Shown here piece after piece: positions 25,257 through 33,979 of a DNA stretch of 33,979 nucleotides (the stretch's first letter is position 1; every line of letters begins with the position of its first letter). The stretch spans positions 1 to 33,979 of the forward strand of contig CANDBZ010000009.1 in NCBI GenBank assembly GCA_947383095.1, read 5' to 3'. The position numbers and the translations under genes are program-made. The notes beneath the pieces are model-generated. The model was not told where the DNA came from. It did not search any database and saw only the letters and a list, made by a program, of their open reading frames with translations. This DNA is from an uncultured Clostridia bacterium (GTDB lineage: Bacteria > Bacillota > Clostridia > Christensenellales > CAG-917).

Positions 25257-28027
25257 CTGTAGCTTATCTCCCAAATACGCGCCAACACTCCGCTGAAAGG
25301 AGAAACTTCAGCATCGGGACCGCTCTTTGTCCAATCAGGCAAAGTCGATAGATCAAGCAGATTCTTTTGGAAAGCAAACATATCGTTGCGCTGATAGGTG
25401 GGGAATTCGCACGCGAGTTCCATTATCAGATCAAGCGCTTCGCCGTAAATCTCAATACGTTCGTCTTGATCCGTCGTCTGTCTGCCCTTATCGATGAGGT
25501 CGCTCAATTCCGTCACGATGATCAGTTCGTCGCCCCATGCCGCTGGTGCGGTGCCGCCGATTATCTGCGCGTAACCCCAGTTCTTGACGGAGCTCGCCTG
25601 CGACTCCATGTGATAGACCTGATACATATCGGGGTCGATAGTGCTTGACCATGCGGCCGCCCAGACCTCGAGCTTGCCCGCGCTCAAATCGGTGAGAGCC
25701 GTTTGAGACGTGACGACCTTGATGTCGAAGCCGTGCTCGTTCAAAATCGTCTTTGCGTTGAGGAACATAGCGTACGCGGGGTGGTCGGTAGAGCCGCCGG
25801 CGATCGTAAACTTATAATCGAGCTTGTCAACGCCGAAGCCGGCAATGGTCTTTTGCATGACGCCGTCGCTGCCGCGATTATATCCCGCTTCGCTCAAAAG
25901 CATATCTATCTTTTCGCCGAGCTCGTCGTACGCATACGAAACCGCGGTGCCTATCATGCCTTTGGACGAATATACGGGGATATCTTTAGGATAAGCCCAG
26001 TTGTTGATGGACATAGGACGGTTGATCTCTTCCGCTATGCCTCCCTTGTAATAGCCGTCGAATATGAGCTGCGTCTTCATCGCAAGCATTATGGCGCGGC
26101 GCACGTTGACCTCCGGCACGAAGCGGGGATTGATGCCCACATAGCCGTAGCCGTTTGTGGAAACCATTCCGTTTTCCAATCCTGCGCGCTTGACAGCGCT
26201 CAGGTTATCCTGCGTTGCGCTGGGATCGCCGTAATCGATGTCGCCGTTGATAAGAGCGTTTATGATCTGGTCGGATTCGACGACCTTATACCTCAAATAC
26301 TTAATCTTCGCGTTCTCAAGCTGCTCGCCCACTGTCTCGAAATAGGGATTGCGCTCATAGTAAACCATATTCATATTGAAGAATTGGTCGCCCGAGGTTG
26401 CGGGCTTGCCGTTTGCCGTCGACGCCATGTAGGGACCGGCGCCCATGGGCAGACGGATCTTGCTGGGGGCGTTGATAACCTCGTTCATGAACTTTGCGCT
26501 GCCGAATTCGAGGCCGAATTCGGTTTGGGGCTTCAGATCCGACTTGTTTTCGAAGCCGTCCGACGCGGCTTTGATATAGTTTTTGCCATCCCACGTGCCG
26601 GAATAGTAATACATAGGCGCAACCGTAAAGGCAAAGTTATATATCGCCTTGGGGTCTACCTCGTTCACCTCTATCGTGAGCACGTCAAATTCGCTTCCGA
26701 GCTCTGTGCCCTTAAAGTTGGCGGTTTTTCTTGTAGTGATACCGCTGATATTGGGGACTTGCCTTGTGCTGCCCGCAAAATAATCGCTCTTCGCTTCTTT
26801 TGTGAATTTGTCAAACATCGTCTCGGTCGTGTTCCAGCTTCTGCCGTTTATGACCTGTCTGAATTGAGAATACGTGATAAGCGTTATCGCCGTGCGCATC
26901 TTATCCCATTCCGTGCCTTCCAATTTAAATTTATCGCCCGTCTTTTTGACGATATCCATCGGGAATTCGGGGAAGTATGCTTCAAACGCAATGCCGACGC
27001 AGCAATCTCTGATAGCGGCGTTCAGCGCGTCTTTGCCTTTCTTGTCCGTAGGATTGAGGTTAAGGCCGTCCTTATTGTGTCTTTCCTGCAGATACGGAAG
27101 GATATTGTTGTTGTAGAACTTATTTGCCTCTTCCGTATCCAATTTATAGTTCTGATTTGCGTCCTTGTCATAGGTGCCGTCCGGTTTCTTTTTGAGGAAC
27201 TCCGTCATGCCGCCGTCGTTGAGCATGAAGATTTGCCACACCTCTTTGAAGCCCTGCCAATCCTTATAGTCCTCGACGTTGATCGCGTTCCAGTCGCTTA
27301 CGAGCTCGCTGTAAAACTCTCTTGCGATGACCGCGATATCCTCTATCGCGACCTTTTCCTTGTCCGCAAACGCGTCGCCCCAAGCCAGATCCTCTTCTGT
27401 GGGCTTATCCTCCGGTCTGCCGTCAAAATAACCCTTGATACCGATGTAAGTGATGAGGTCCTGTACGCGCTCGGTTGCCTTTGTCAGGAACTGCGACTCG
27501 AAATTGGCAAGCTGCTCGTTTGAAATGTCGCCCTGTATCTGCGTGCGGTAATTCTGCAAGCCGACGATATCCGTAGAATAAATCGTCGCAGAGCCCGTAT
27601 ACGCGGGGTCAAGGTATACGTACAGGTTGAACAGCACGTCCTTTATCGTCAAATCGAAGCCGTTTGACCACTTGATGCCTTTCTTGATAAGGAATTCATA
27701 CGTGGTCGTCAGCGTCTTCTTACCCTCGGCGTCCTTGTTTTCCGTCACGGTATAGTCTTTGACGACGGTTGGCTCGTTCTCGCCGCACACGATTTCGCCC
27801 TTGACGCCCGTGCTCAACATGGAGATCTGCGTCAAGCCGATGATCGAGCTGTCATATGCCGATGTCGAGAAAAACGGATTGAATACGCCGTCCGGGGTCG
27901 AAATACTCATTGAAAACGGGGTTTTCTCCGGATTGCGCGTTTTATGACACGCAACGAGCGAAACCGCAACCGTGCAAATCATCAGCGCAGCCATGAGCAT
28001 GACCGCAATTCTTTTAGTCTTCTTCAT
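25250..28027 (-). CDS. oppA: Oligopeptide-binding lipoprotein OppA, oversized
   Basis: The extracellular substrate-binding protein (family 5) that delivers peptides to OppBC. A strong AAAGGAGAGG ribosome site precedes the ATG. The lipobox LVAC gives Cys27. Family features include WSNGFDLTIKDVLFNLYVYLDP near residue 125, which opens the binding fold, and KIKYLRYKVVESDQIINAL...GDIDYG with NVRRAIMLAM in the C-terminal half. At 925 residues it is much longer than the usual 500-600; about 270 extra residues at about 169-440 are rich in Asp, Lys, Asn and Glu and resemble no domain I recognise. The gene starts 16 nt after the preceding lipoprotein gene. Confidence 0.94.
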   Translation of the reverse strand: MKKTKRIAVMLMAALMICTVAVSLVACHKTRNPEKTPFSMSISTPDGVFNPFFSTSAYDSSIIGLTQISMLSTGVKGEIVCGENEPTVVKDYTVTENKDAEGKKTLTTTYEFLIKKGIKWSNGFDLTIKDVLFNLYVYLDPAYTGSATIYSTDIVGLQNYRTQIQGDISNEQLANFESQFLTKATERVQDLITYIGIKGYFDGRPEDKPTEEDLAWGDAFADKEKVAIEDIAVIAREFYSELVSDWNAINVEDYKDWQGFKEVWQIFMLNDGGMTEFLKKKPDGTYDKDANQNYKLDTEEANKFYNNNILPYLQERHNKDGLNLNPTDKKGKDALNAAIRDCCVGIAFEAYFPEFPMDIVKKTGDKFKLEGTEWDKMRTAITLITYSQFRQVINGRSWNTTETMFDKFTKEAKSDYFAGSTRQVPNISGITTRKTANFKGTELGSEFDVLTIEVNEVDPKAIYNFAFTVAPMYYYSGTWDGKNYIKAASDGFENKSDLKPQTEFGLEFGSAKFMNEVINAPSKIRLPMGAGPYMASTANGKPATSGDQFFNMNMVYYERNPYFETVGEQLENAKIKYLRYKVVESDQIINALINGDIDYGDPSATQDNLSAVKRAGLENGMVSTNGYGYVGINPRFVPEVNVRRAIMLAMKTQLIFDGYYKGGIAEEINRPMSINNWAYPKDIPVYSSKGMIGTAVSYAYDELGEKIDMLLSEAGYNRGSDGVMQKTIAGFGVDKLDYKFTIAGGSTDHPAYAMFLNAKTILNEHGFDIKVVTSQTALTDLSAGKLEVWAAAWSSTIDPDMYQVYHMESQASSVKNWGYAQIIGGTAPAAWGDELIIVTELSDLIDKGRQTTDQDERIEIYGEALDLIMELACEFPTYQRNDMFAFQKNLLDLSTLPDWTKSGPDAEVSPFSGVLARIWEISYRA

Positions 28028-28043
28028 TGTCCTCTCCTTTGCT

Positions 28044-29183
28044 CTAATCTTGGAGCATTATATTAACCTGACTGTAGTCACAGTCGATAATGTTTTCACT
28101 CTTTGTCTGGTCTATGGCAATCCATTTGCTTCCGACTACGCCGCCGTTATACGTATCATAGGACAGCGTGCCCTTCAACGTCACGTTTTTGATCTTGGTC
28201 GTAGCTTCCGCCTTCCAGGCGAACAGACCGACGTACAAATCGATGGCGGGGTTCACCCAGGTCATATACGTCACGTCGACGTCTTCAAAGGTAATATCGT
28301 GGATATATGCTCTTGGTCCGAGCGCACCGAAGACGCCGCCCATATTTTCCGTATCGCCCTTGCTCGATTCGAGATCGCGTTTGATGCCTTTGACGACGTG
28401 TCCGTTGCCGTTTATCTCCGCATTGTATGTGACGTTGCCCCAAAGCGTCTTGCCCGTGAAATCGAGGTCGTCCATGAGATAAATACTGCCGCCGGCATTC
28501 AATATCCTCACAAACGTGTCTTCGTCCTCGACGAAATTCCAGCCCGCTCCGTCGATAAATTCGACGTATACGTTGATATCCTCCGTGCCGAAGACGTACG
28601 GCCATTCAAACTCCTTATCGCCGGTCATCGCCTCGTAGTATTTACCCCAGAAGGTTGCGCCCGGCTTTGTTGGCTCGCCTATCTTGGAGGGCTTGTTTCG
28701 GGTTGTCCCCGGCTTGCCCGATATAGAGCCGCCGACTTCCTGCCCGTCAGCTCTGTCGATAAAGTGGATCGCCGCTTCCTTCACAAATTTGGCGTAAAGC
28801 GTCGTGGGACCGCTCACTCTCTGCGTGGCGAAATCCCATTCCTTGTCCAAAAGGACGAAGCCGTTCTCGTCCTTGATCGCGTTGCCCTCTTCGTCAACCT
28901 GCGGCAAATACCAACCGACTATGTAATATCCCCTGATAGATTTTTCTTTCATCATGTTGTGATAACCGGGACGAATGGAGATAAGGCTGTTTGCTTCCTT
29001 GATGCCCAGCCATTGGTCTCCGAGAGCGCCATCCTCATCCACCAAATTGCCTTCGTTATAGTCGAACGTCACCAAAAATTCATAGCGATATCCTTCGTCG
29101 CCTTGGTCGCACGCGACCAAAACGGCGGATAACATGAGCGCCATCAAAAGGCAAACGGCAATTTTCAAAGTAGTTTTTTTCAC
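28044..29183 (-). CDS. Small B-repeat/beta-helix lipoprotein (379 residues)
   Basis: A surface lipoprotein preceding oppA. The start is probably the GTG at 29183 (MKKTTLKIAVCLL): AAGG lies 8 nt upstream, whereas the ATG at 29189 and the GTG at 29192 overlap or abut that ribosome site. The lipobox LVAC gives Cys25. Two B-repeat-like units follow (GWYLPQ...KEWDFATQRVSGPTTLYAKF and ATFWGKYY...YVEF); the first is interrupted by VDEEGNAIKDENGF, related to the acidic motif in OppB and OppD. The C-terminal half is a short GLUG-like beta-helix (INGNGHVVKGI, GGVFGALGP, KIKNVTLKGTL, GGVVGSKW). It resembles a minimal version of the large lipoproteins further downstream. It could assist OppA in substrate capture; no function can be shown. 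Confidence 0.85.
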   Translation of the reverse strand: MKKTTLKIAVCLLMALMLSAVLVACDQGDEGYRYEFLVTFDYNEGNLVDEDGALGDQWLGIKEANSLISIRPGYHNMMKEKSIRGYYIVGWYLPQVDEEGNAIKDENGFVLLDKEWDFATQRVSGPTTLYAKFVKEAAIHFIDRADGQEVGGSISGKPGTTRNKPSKIGEPTKPGATFWGKYYEAMTGDKEFEWPYVFGTEDINVYVEFIDGAGWNFVEDEDTFVRILNAGGSIYLMDDLDFTGKTLWGNVTYNAEINGNGHVVKGIKRDLESSKGDTENMGGVFGALGPRAYIHDITFEDVDVTYMTWVNPAIDLYVGLFAWKAEATTKIKNVTLKGTLSYDTYNGGVVGSKWIAIDQTKSENIIDCDYSQVNIMLQD

Positions 29184-29201
29184 TTTCATCACCTTGCGTC
29201 A

Positions 29202-29258
29202 GTCTCGTCACGAGACAGTGTTTCGTTTGTCCGTCTTGCGGAGTTTTGCTCTCCGCAA
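29202..29258 (-). other. Two stem-loops between the LRR gene and the next lipoprotein gene
   Basis: The 94-nt gap holds a perfect 8-bp stem TTGCGGAG/CTCCGCAA with a 7-nt loop (29236-29243, 29251-29258) and a 6-bp stem GTCTCG/CGAGAC with a 3-nt loop (29202-29216). Neither is followed by a T-run on the minus strand, so neither looks like a standard terminator, and read-through into the opp genes is likely. No convincing promoter was found in this gap. Confidence 0.6.
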
Positions 29259-29277
29259 AACGGTATTTTAATATTTA

Positions 29278-32200
29278 TTATTCCTTTTCCTGCGGGTCGT
29301 CCGCGGCGGGCTCTTCGACCTCGGCAGTAGCCTGCTCTTGAGCGACCTGCTCCTCGGGGCTCGCGCTGTTTTGAACCGCTACGTCCCCCTCCGTCTCGGA
29401 CGCGCCGCTTTCTTGCTCTTGAGGCGTATCCTCAAATTCTTCGACGGCTTCGACGCTCGCCTGCTCTTTCGCTTGAGTCTCCTCAACCTCGTTCCCTGCG
29501 ACAGACTCTTCTAAAGCCGCTTCTTGCGCCTGCGTCTCTTCGCCCTCACCACTTGCGGCAGCCTCTTCAAAAGCGACGTCCGCTTCTTGCGCTTCGGTTG
29601 CCTTGGATTTTTTCTTCCTGACAATCAACACAGCCGCCACCGCGCCCGCAATCAGCAACACCGCTGCGGGAATGACCGTCGCAAGAATTATCACAAGCGT
29701 GTTATCCTTGTCATTACCGGGCTGCGTCGGGTTGTAAGGAGGCAAATCGGGATTTCTTTCGACGTTTATGCGCAGATAACCCGACACCGTCTTCCCGCCG
29801 TAAGTGTACTCGATGCTCACGAAATCCGTGCCGTAGCGCAGCTTATCGGGCATCGGCACGTAAGTGACGATTTCCGTCCTCGAGCCGTCGGGATTTGTGA
29901 TTTCCTCCGCCTCGCGCTTGCAGGGCTTGACAGTGAAATCGGTTACCTCGAGCTTTGAATCGTCGTCAAAGACGACCTCAACCACCATGCCCGTCGAATC
30001 AAACGTCTCAAGCTCCTGATACATCCTCTTATTTGGATTGCTGACAATCTCTATACCGCTCACGGTGACGGGGTGACCCAGCGCTGTTTTACGGTCGCGC
30101 AAAGCCTTTTCGGTATCCAACAGCTTCTGCACGTAATTCTTGAAGAATTCCAGCTGCGCGCTGTCTTCCTTCAGAACGTTATACGCTCTGCGAGCCGTGC
30201 CGACAAGCTTGCCTACTCTGCCGTTTGGCAGCACGTCTTCGATCGGCAACGTAGCGATCTCTTCGACCGTCGGGAACTGATTTACCGCGTTTATCGCCTC
30301 GTGGGTGATACTTTCCGCCATAATCTCATCGGTTTTTTCAACGGTATTAAAGTACATCTGCCAGATATACGTATCATATCCTCTTCCGTTGAGCGGGATA
30401 GTCATCTTCAGATCGAGAGTTTTGATAAGGCTCTCATTGTCGCCGAGGAAGCTGCCGTTTGCGATGACGAGAAGCTTATCGGTCTTAAAGACGAATTCAT
30501 CGCCGAAGTTTGCGTTGTATCTCGTGAAGCCCGTATCATAAACCAAATCTGTATATTCGGACAGCAAAACCGGCGCGTCGACGCTGTTGAAGACGAACTC
30601 TCTCACGGCGCTGTTGAAGAAAGCAAAGCTTCCTATCGTCGTGACGGAATAAGGCAGCTCGACCTTATTGAGCTCGGCAACGCCCTCGAAAGCGCTGTCG
30701 GACACAAACACCGTGCCGTCAAGCACCTTATAGCTTGCGCCTTCTTTATTCACGGGATATTGCTCTATCACATATCCGTTGGTCACTCTCGAATACAGCA
30801 CGCCGTCCACGGAGAAGAAATCGTCGCTGCCGTTTGCAACATCGATGCTCTCGAGCGTGGGAATATTGGCAAAGGCTCCCTGACCGTAGGCGCGTTCGTT
30901 ACGGGTTTTGGTTTCCGTCACTCTATACTTCTCGTCGCGAATTTCCCATGAATATTTGTACGTGCGATAGTTAAACGCAGCTGGCAAATGCACCACTGTC
31001 AGGCTCGTGCCTTCGAAGGCGGACGCGCCTATGACCTGCAGCGCTTCGAATTTCACGTCGGTAAGCGTCGACACTCCGAAGAAAGCGCCGGCGTCAATAA
31101 ATTCCGCCTTTGCAAGGTTCGCCGACGTAAGCTTCGTATTGCGGAACGCAAGCGCGCCTATCTCCTGTATATTGGACAGGTTTGCGGTCTCAAGTCCCGT
31201 ATCGGCAAAAGCCAGATCGCCGACGGCTTCTACACCCGTCAGATTTATGCTCTTGAGTCCAGCCAGGTTGTAGAACGCGCCCGCGTAAATGTATTTGACG
31301 GTATTCGGCAACACAATCGTGATCGCAACGTCCACCGGAGTTTCGGAATAGAAAGCCATAAATCCGATTTCCGTGGTGCCTTCGCCGAACGTAACGGAGG
31401 TGATATTTTGAGAGCCGATAAACACGCCCTCTCCCATCGAAGTAATTCCGCCCACTTCGATCGTACGCAATTCGGAAATATTTGCAAACGCGGACATTCC
31501 TATGGTTTTAAGCGCAGGCAAGCTTACGTTTTTCAGCGAGGAGCCTGCAAACGCGCGCACGCCCAACTTCTCTATTTTAGTTGACGGCACTGACCTCAAT
31601 CCGCTCTGCGCAAACGCGCTGTCTCCTACGTCAGTGAGATTGGGCAACGCGATCGCGCTCAACGCTTCGCAGCCTCTGAACGCATTCTGTCCGACCTTCA
31701 AAACCTTGACAAAGCCGTCTGCAGCCGTCACCGAAGCAAGCGACTTGCAGCCGTCGAACAATCCGTCCGGTATACTTGTCAAACCGCTCGGTAAAACGAC
31801 GGATTTGAGTTGGCTTCCCGCAAGAGCGTATGCCTCAAGCGTCTCTACCGCGCTCAAATCCAAGCTTTCCAGCTTCACGCCGGAGAGCGCGCCTCTGCCT
31901 ATAGACTTGACGGCCTGCAGCGTCAGTTCTTTCTTACCGTACGGCACTGCGACAAGCTGCGTACCGTCTTTGCTGTAAAGCGCTCCGTCCGCTACGGAAT
32001 ATGAGGCGCTGTTGCCGCCCTCGATCTCATACGCTTGGAAATTGATGCAGCCGGTGAACGGCGTGAGCGTGCTCTGACGCAATACCGTGCCTGCGGACAG
32101 CGTGACCGTAGTAAGCTTGGTGCAATCCGAAAATGCGGAAGCGTCAAGCGTAACGGCGCCGTCGGGCAGCTTTATCGTCCTAATCGCGGTATTGTTAAAC

Positions 32201-33979
32201 GCGCCCGTTCCTATGCTGCCGATCGGGTTTTCTATTGTGATTTGCGAAAGCTTTTTACAATCGGAGAATACGTATGCGGGCAATCTGTCGCTCTTCACGG
32301 TAAAGCTCTCCAACAAGCTGCATTTGTCAAACATATATTCGCCAAGACGCGTAGCGCTGCTTGTGATTACCGTCTTGAGCCTCGTGCATCCCTTAAACAC
32401 CTCCGCTCCCGCAACGCGCAAGCCGGAAATATCAATGCTCTCGAGCGCCGTACAGTTCTCGAATACACCCTGCGACAAAGTCGTCAGACGTCCGGAATTT
32501 TCTATGGTCGTAAGAGAGGTGCACCCCTTGAACGCATTACGTCCCAAGGTAAGCGTTCCGTGATATTCATCGCCCAATTCATTGCGGTCGCCGTCGACGA
32601 ACATCCCCAAAGTCACTTTTTCGAGACTTGTGCAACCCTCGAACGCGTTTGCGCCGATAACGATGCACTGTCCGGGTATCACTATCTCTTCGAGACCCGT
32701 GCAACCCTTAAACGCGTCGATCGGGATTTGCGTAAGAGTCGTGGGCAGGATTATCTTTGTGATGGAGGTCTTGCCCTGGAAGCATTCCTCGTCGAGATAC
32801 ATGATATTCATATCGTTGGGTATCTCGATCTCGCCGCTGCCGTAGCACTCGTAAAGCGTATAATTTCTCACGTCAAACTCGCCGCCGACAATGATCTGCA
32901 CCGTCTTGGAAACAAGCTCGTTTTCGGTAGAAGTGACGGTGATCTGCGTGCGACCGCGACGCAACGGGGTTATGTTGCCATAGTCGTCGACCGTGACGAT
33001 GCTCGGATTGCGCGACGTCCACGTCACCGTAGGTTTATTGCAATACCACGGCGCAACGGACCAATCGAGACGCAACGTCTGCCCGGGGTTGACCTCGAGG
33101 CTCGGGACGCTGGAATCCAAGGAAGACACGTATCCGTCCGCATTGATAGCGGCGTTGAAGGTGATGCTTTCCGCTTGAGGAGCGTCCTTTGTGGGCGCGC
33201 CCTGCGGGGTAACGATAACGCGAGCATATATCTTGCCCGTTTCATCGGTAAGATTAAGCCTTGTCTCTCTGCTGGCCGCGCCGGTAAATATCTCGTCTGC
33301 TTTAGCCTTGGCGTTGGTGCCCGTACCCGTCCAAACAAGAGTCTGCATTTGCGCCGCGGTCGCGGTCGCGCCTGCGTTCAACTTATACAAAGTATAAGGT
33401 TCTACATTTAACCTATAAATATTAAATACATTATTATATGAGTCAACGCCGGTTTCTTCCTCTTTCACAAGCGTAGTGCCGTCGGCAACGAATTCGACCG
33501 ATTCGGGATAATCCTTTGCGTCTTCGCCGAAGTTTTTCCCGAGGACGATGTTATAGTTCATCGCGTTCATGGCATAGTCTTCGATCTGGATATACATCTG
33601 ACCGGTTTTTACATAGTCCTCATAAATGTCTGTTATCTCAAACGAAACAGTGGACATTTCGCCCTTCTGTCCGTTGACGGGAACGGCGTATTCCGTGACG
33701 AGACGAAGCGTATTCTTTGTGCCCGTTTTATCTATATAACAAGGCAAAACAGCCTGCACGTATTGATTGTCGTATACGTCTACGTCCATCCATATCTTGT
33801 ATTTCACCACTCTGTTTTCGGTATAAGGCACATAGCGGATCCTGTAGTCCAGCATCTGCGGCGCCTCGTAGTCGATGGTGAATTGGAAGTCGAAAGAGTC
33901 TTTTTCAAGCTCCTTGCCCTCCGGCATAGCATAGTCGAGCTGACCCTTAAGACTGACGTTGTAGGTCGAATTGTTGATA
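29278..33979 (-). CDS. Giant LRR/Ig-like surface protein, N-terminus outside the window
   Basis: The frame is open to the window edge, so at least 1566 C-terminal residues are present. The visible part begins with a region (33979-33500) like the Fn3-type domains after the catalytic domain of cell-envelope subtilases (IDYEAPQMLDYRIRY, VYDNQYVQAVLP, IEDYAMNAMNY). Next come a Big-2-like domain (about 33130-32860; VTWTSRNPSIVTVDDYGNI), a long BspA-type leucine-rich repeat array (about 32860-30560; AF.GC..L..I.LP..), a helical stretch, and a Big-3-like domain (about 30070-29755). One membrane span (about 29710-29625) is followed by RKKKSK and a very acidic tail of over 100 residues. No LPXTG motif is present. 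This is the first visible gene of the probable operon. A subtilase N-terminus is inferred only. Confidence 0.88.
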   Translation of the reverse strand, partial: INNSTYNVSLKGQLDYAMPEGKELEKDSFDFQFTIDYEAPQMLDYRIRYVPYTENRVVKYKIWMDVDVYDNQYVQAVLPCYIDKTGTKNTLRLVTEYAVPVNGQKGEMSTVSFEITDIYEDYVKTGQMYIQIEDYAMNAMNYNIVLGKNFGEDAKDYPESVEFVADGTTLVKEEETGVDSYNNVFNIYRLNVEPYTLYKLNAGATATAAQMQTLVWTGTGTNAKAKADEIFTGAASRETRLNLTDETGKIYARVIVTPQGAPTKDAPQAESITFNAAINADGYVSSLDSSVPSLEVNPGQTLRLDWSVAPWYCNKPTVTWTSRNPSIVTVDDYGNITPLRRGRTQITVTSTENELVSKTVQIIVGGEFDVRNYTLYECYGSGEIEIPNDMNIMYLDEECFQGKTSITKIILPTTLTQIPIDAFKGCTGLEEIVIPGQCIVIGANAFEGCTSLEKVTLGMFVDGDRNELGDEYHGTLTLGRNAFKGCTSLTTIENSGRLTTLSQGVFENCTALESIDISGLRVAGAEVFKGCTRLKTVITSSATRLGEYMFDKCSLLESFTVKSDRLPAYVFSDCKKLSQITIENPIGSIGTGAFNNTAIRTIKLPDGAVTLDASAFSDCTKLTTVTLSAGTVLRQSTLTPFTGCINFQAYEIEGGNSASYSVADGALYSKDGTQLVAVPYGKKELTLQAVKSIGRGALSGVKLESLDLSAVETLEAYALAGSQLKSVVLPSGLTSIPDGLFDGCKSLASVTAADGFVKVLKVGQNAFRGCEALSAIALPNLTDVGDSAFAQSGLRSVPSTKIEKLGVRAFAGSSLKNVSLPALKTIGMSAFANISELRTIEVGGITSMGEGVFIGSQNITSVTFGEGTTEIGFMAFYSETPVDVAITIVLPNTVKYIYAGAFYNLAGLKSINLTGVEAVGDLAFADTGLETANLSNIQEIGALAFRNTKLTSANLAKAEFIDAGAFFGVSTLTDVKFEALQVIGASAFEGTSLTVVHLPAAFNYRTYKYSWEIRDEKYRVTETKTRNERAYGQGAFANIPTLESIDVANGSDDFFSVDGVLYSRVTNGYVIEQYPVNKEGASYKVLDGTVFVSDSAFEGVAELNKVELPYSVTTIGSFAFFNSAVREFVFNSVDAPVLLSEYTDLVYDTGFTRYNANFGDEFVFKTDKLLVIANGSFLGDNESLIKTLDLKMTIPLNGRGYDTYIWQMYFNTVEKTDEIMAESITHEAINAVNQFPTVEEIATLPIEDVLPNGRVGKLVGTARRAYNVLKEDSAQLEFFKNYVQKLLDTEKALRDRKTALGHPVTVSGIEIVSNPNKRMYQELETFDSTGMVVEVVFDDDSKLEVTDFTVKPCKREAEEITNPDGSRTEIVTYVPMPDKLRYGTDFVSIEYTYGGKTVSGYLRINVERNPDLPPYNPTQPGNDKDNTLVIILATVIPAAVLLIAGAVAAVLIVRKKKSKATEAQEADVAFEEAAASGEGEETQAQEAALEESVAGNEVEETQAKEQASVEAVEEFEDTPQEQESGASETEGDVAVQNSASPEEQVAQEQATAEVEEPAADDPQEKE

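Overview
The window looks like chromosome from an uncultured anaerobic, Gram-positive-type member of the Clostridia (possibly a gut Christensenellales-like lineage). This is inferred from gene content: lipobox lipoproteins without an outer-membrane system, InlB-type B-repeats, BspA-like leucine-rich repeats, an Opp-type importer and clean AGGAG ribosome sites. GC is mixed but mostly near or above half. No rRNA, tRNA, CRISPR array, insertion sequence or phage gene was seen.

Left part (1-4900): two 60-bp direct repeats with an internal hairpin; an M18 aminopeptidase (minus strand) with its own promoter and terminator; divergently, a tldD-tldE(pmbA) pair overlapping by ATGA; then a 92-residue membrane protein whose strong promoter puts the predicted transcript start on its ATG (a leaderless candidate). 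A bidirectional terminator separates these from the convergent giant genes.

Right part (4906-33979), all on the minus strand: a 1710-residue B-repeat lipoprotein with its own promoter, and upstream of it one long probable operon. In transcription order the operon holds a giant LRR/Ig-like surface protein (5' end outside the window, perhaps the C-terminal part of a subtilase-type protein), a 379-residue B-repeat/beta-helix lipoprotein, oppA, oppB, oppC, oppD, oppF, a 1596-residue lipoprotein and a 1516-residue lipoprotein, ending in a strong terminator. Most gene junctions are overlaps or gaps under 40 nt.

The five Opp proteins all carry additions their families normally lack: about 270 extra residues in OppA, about 175 in OppB between TM1 and TM2, an acidic 75-residue tail on OppC, a tandemly duplicated acidic insert in the OppD ATPase domain, and a four-cysteine leader in OppF. 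With the giant surface lipoproteins in the same transcription unit, and peptidases nearby, this suggests a dedicated surface capture and peptide import locus, a functional analogue of polymer-utilisation loci. That function is inference; the gene order and the insertions are visible in the sequence.
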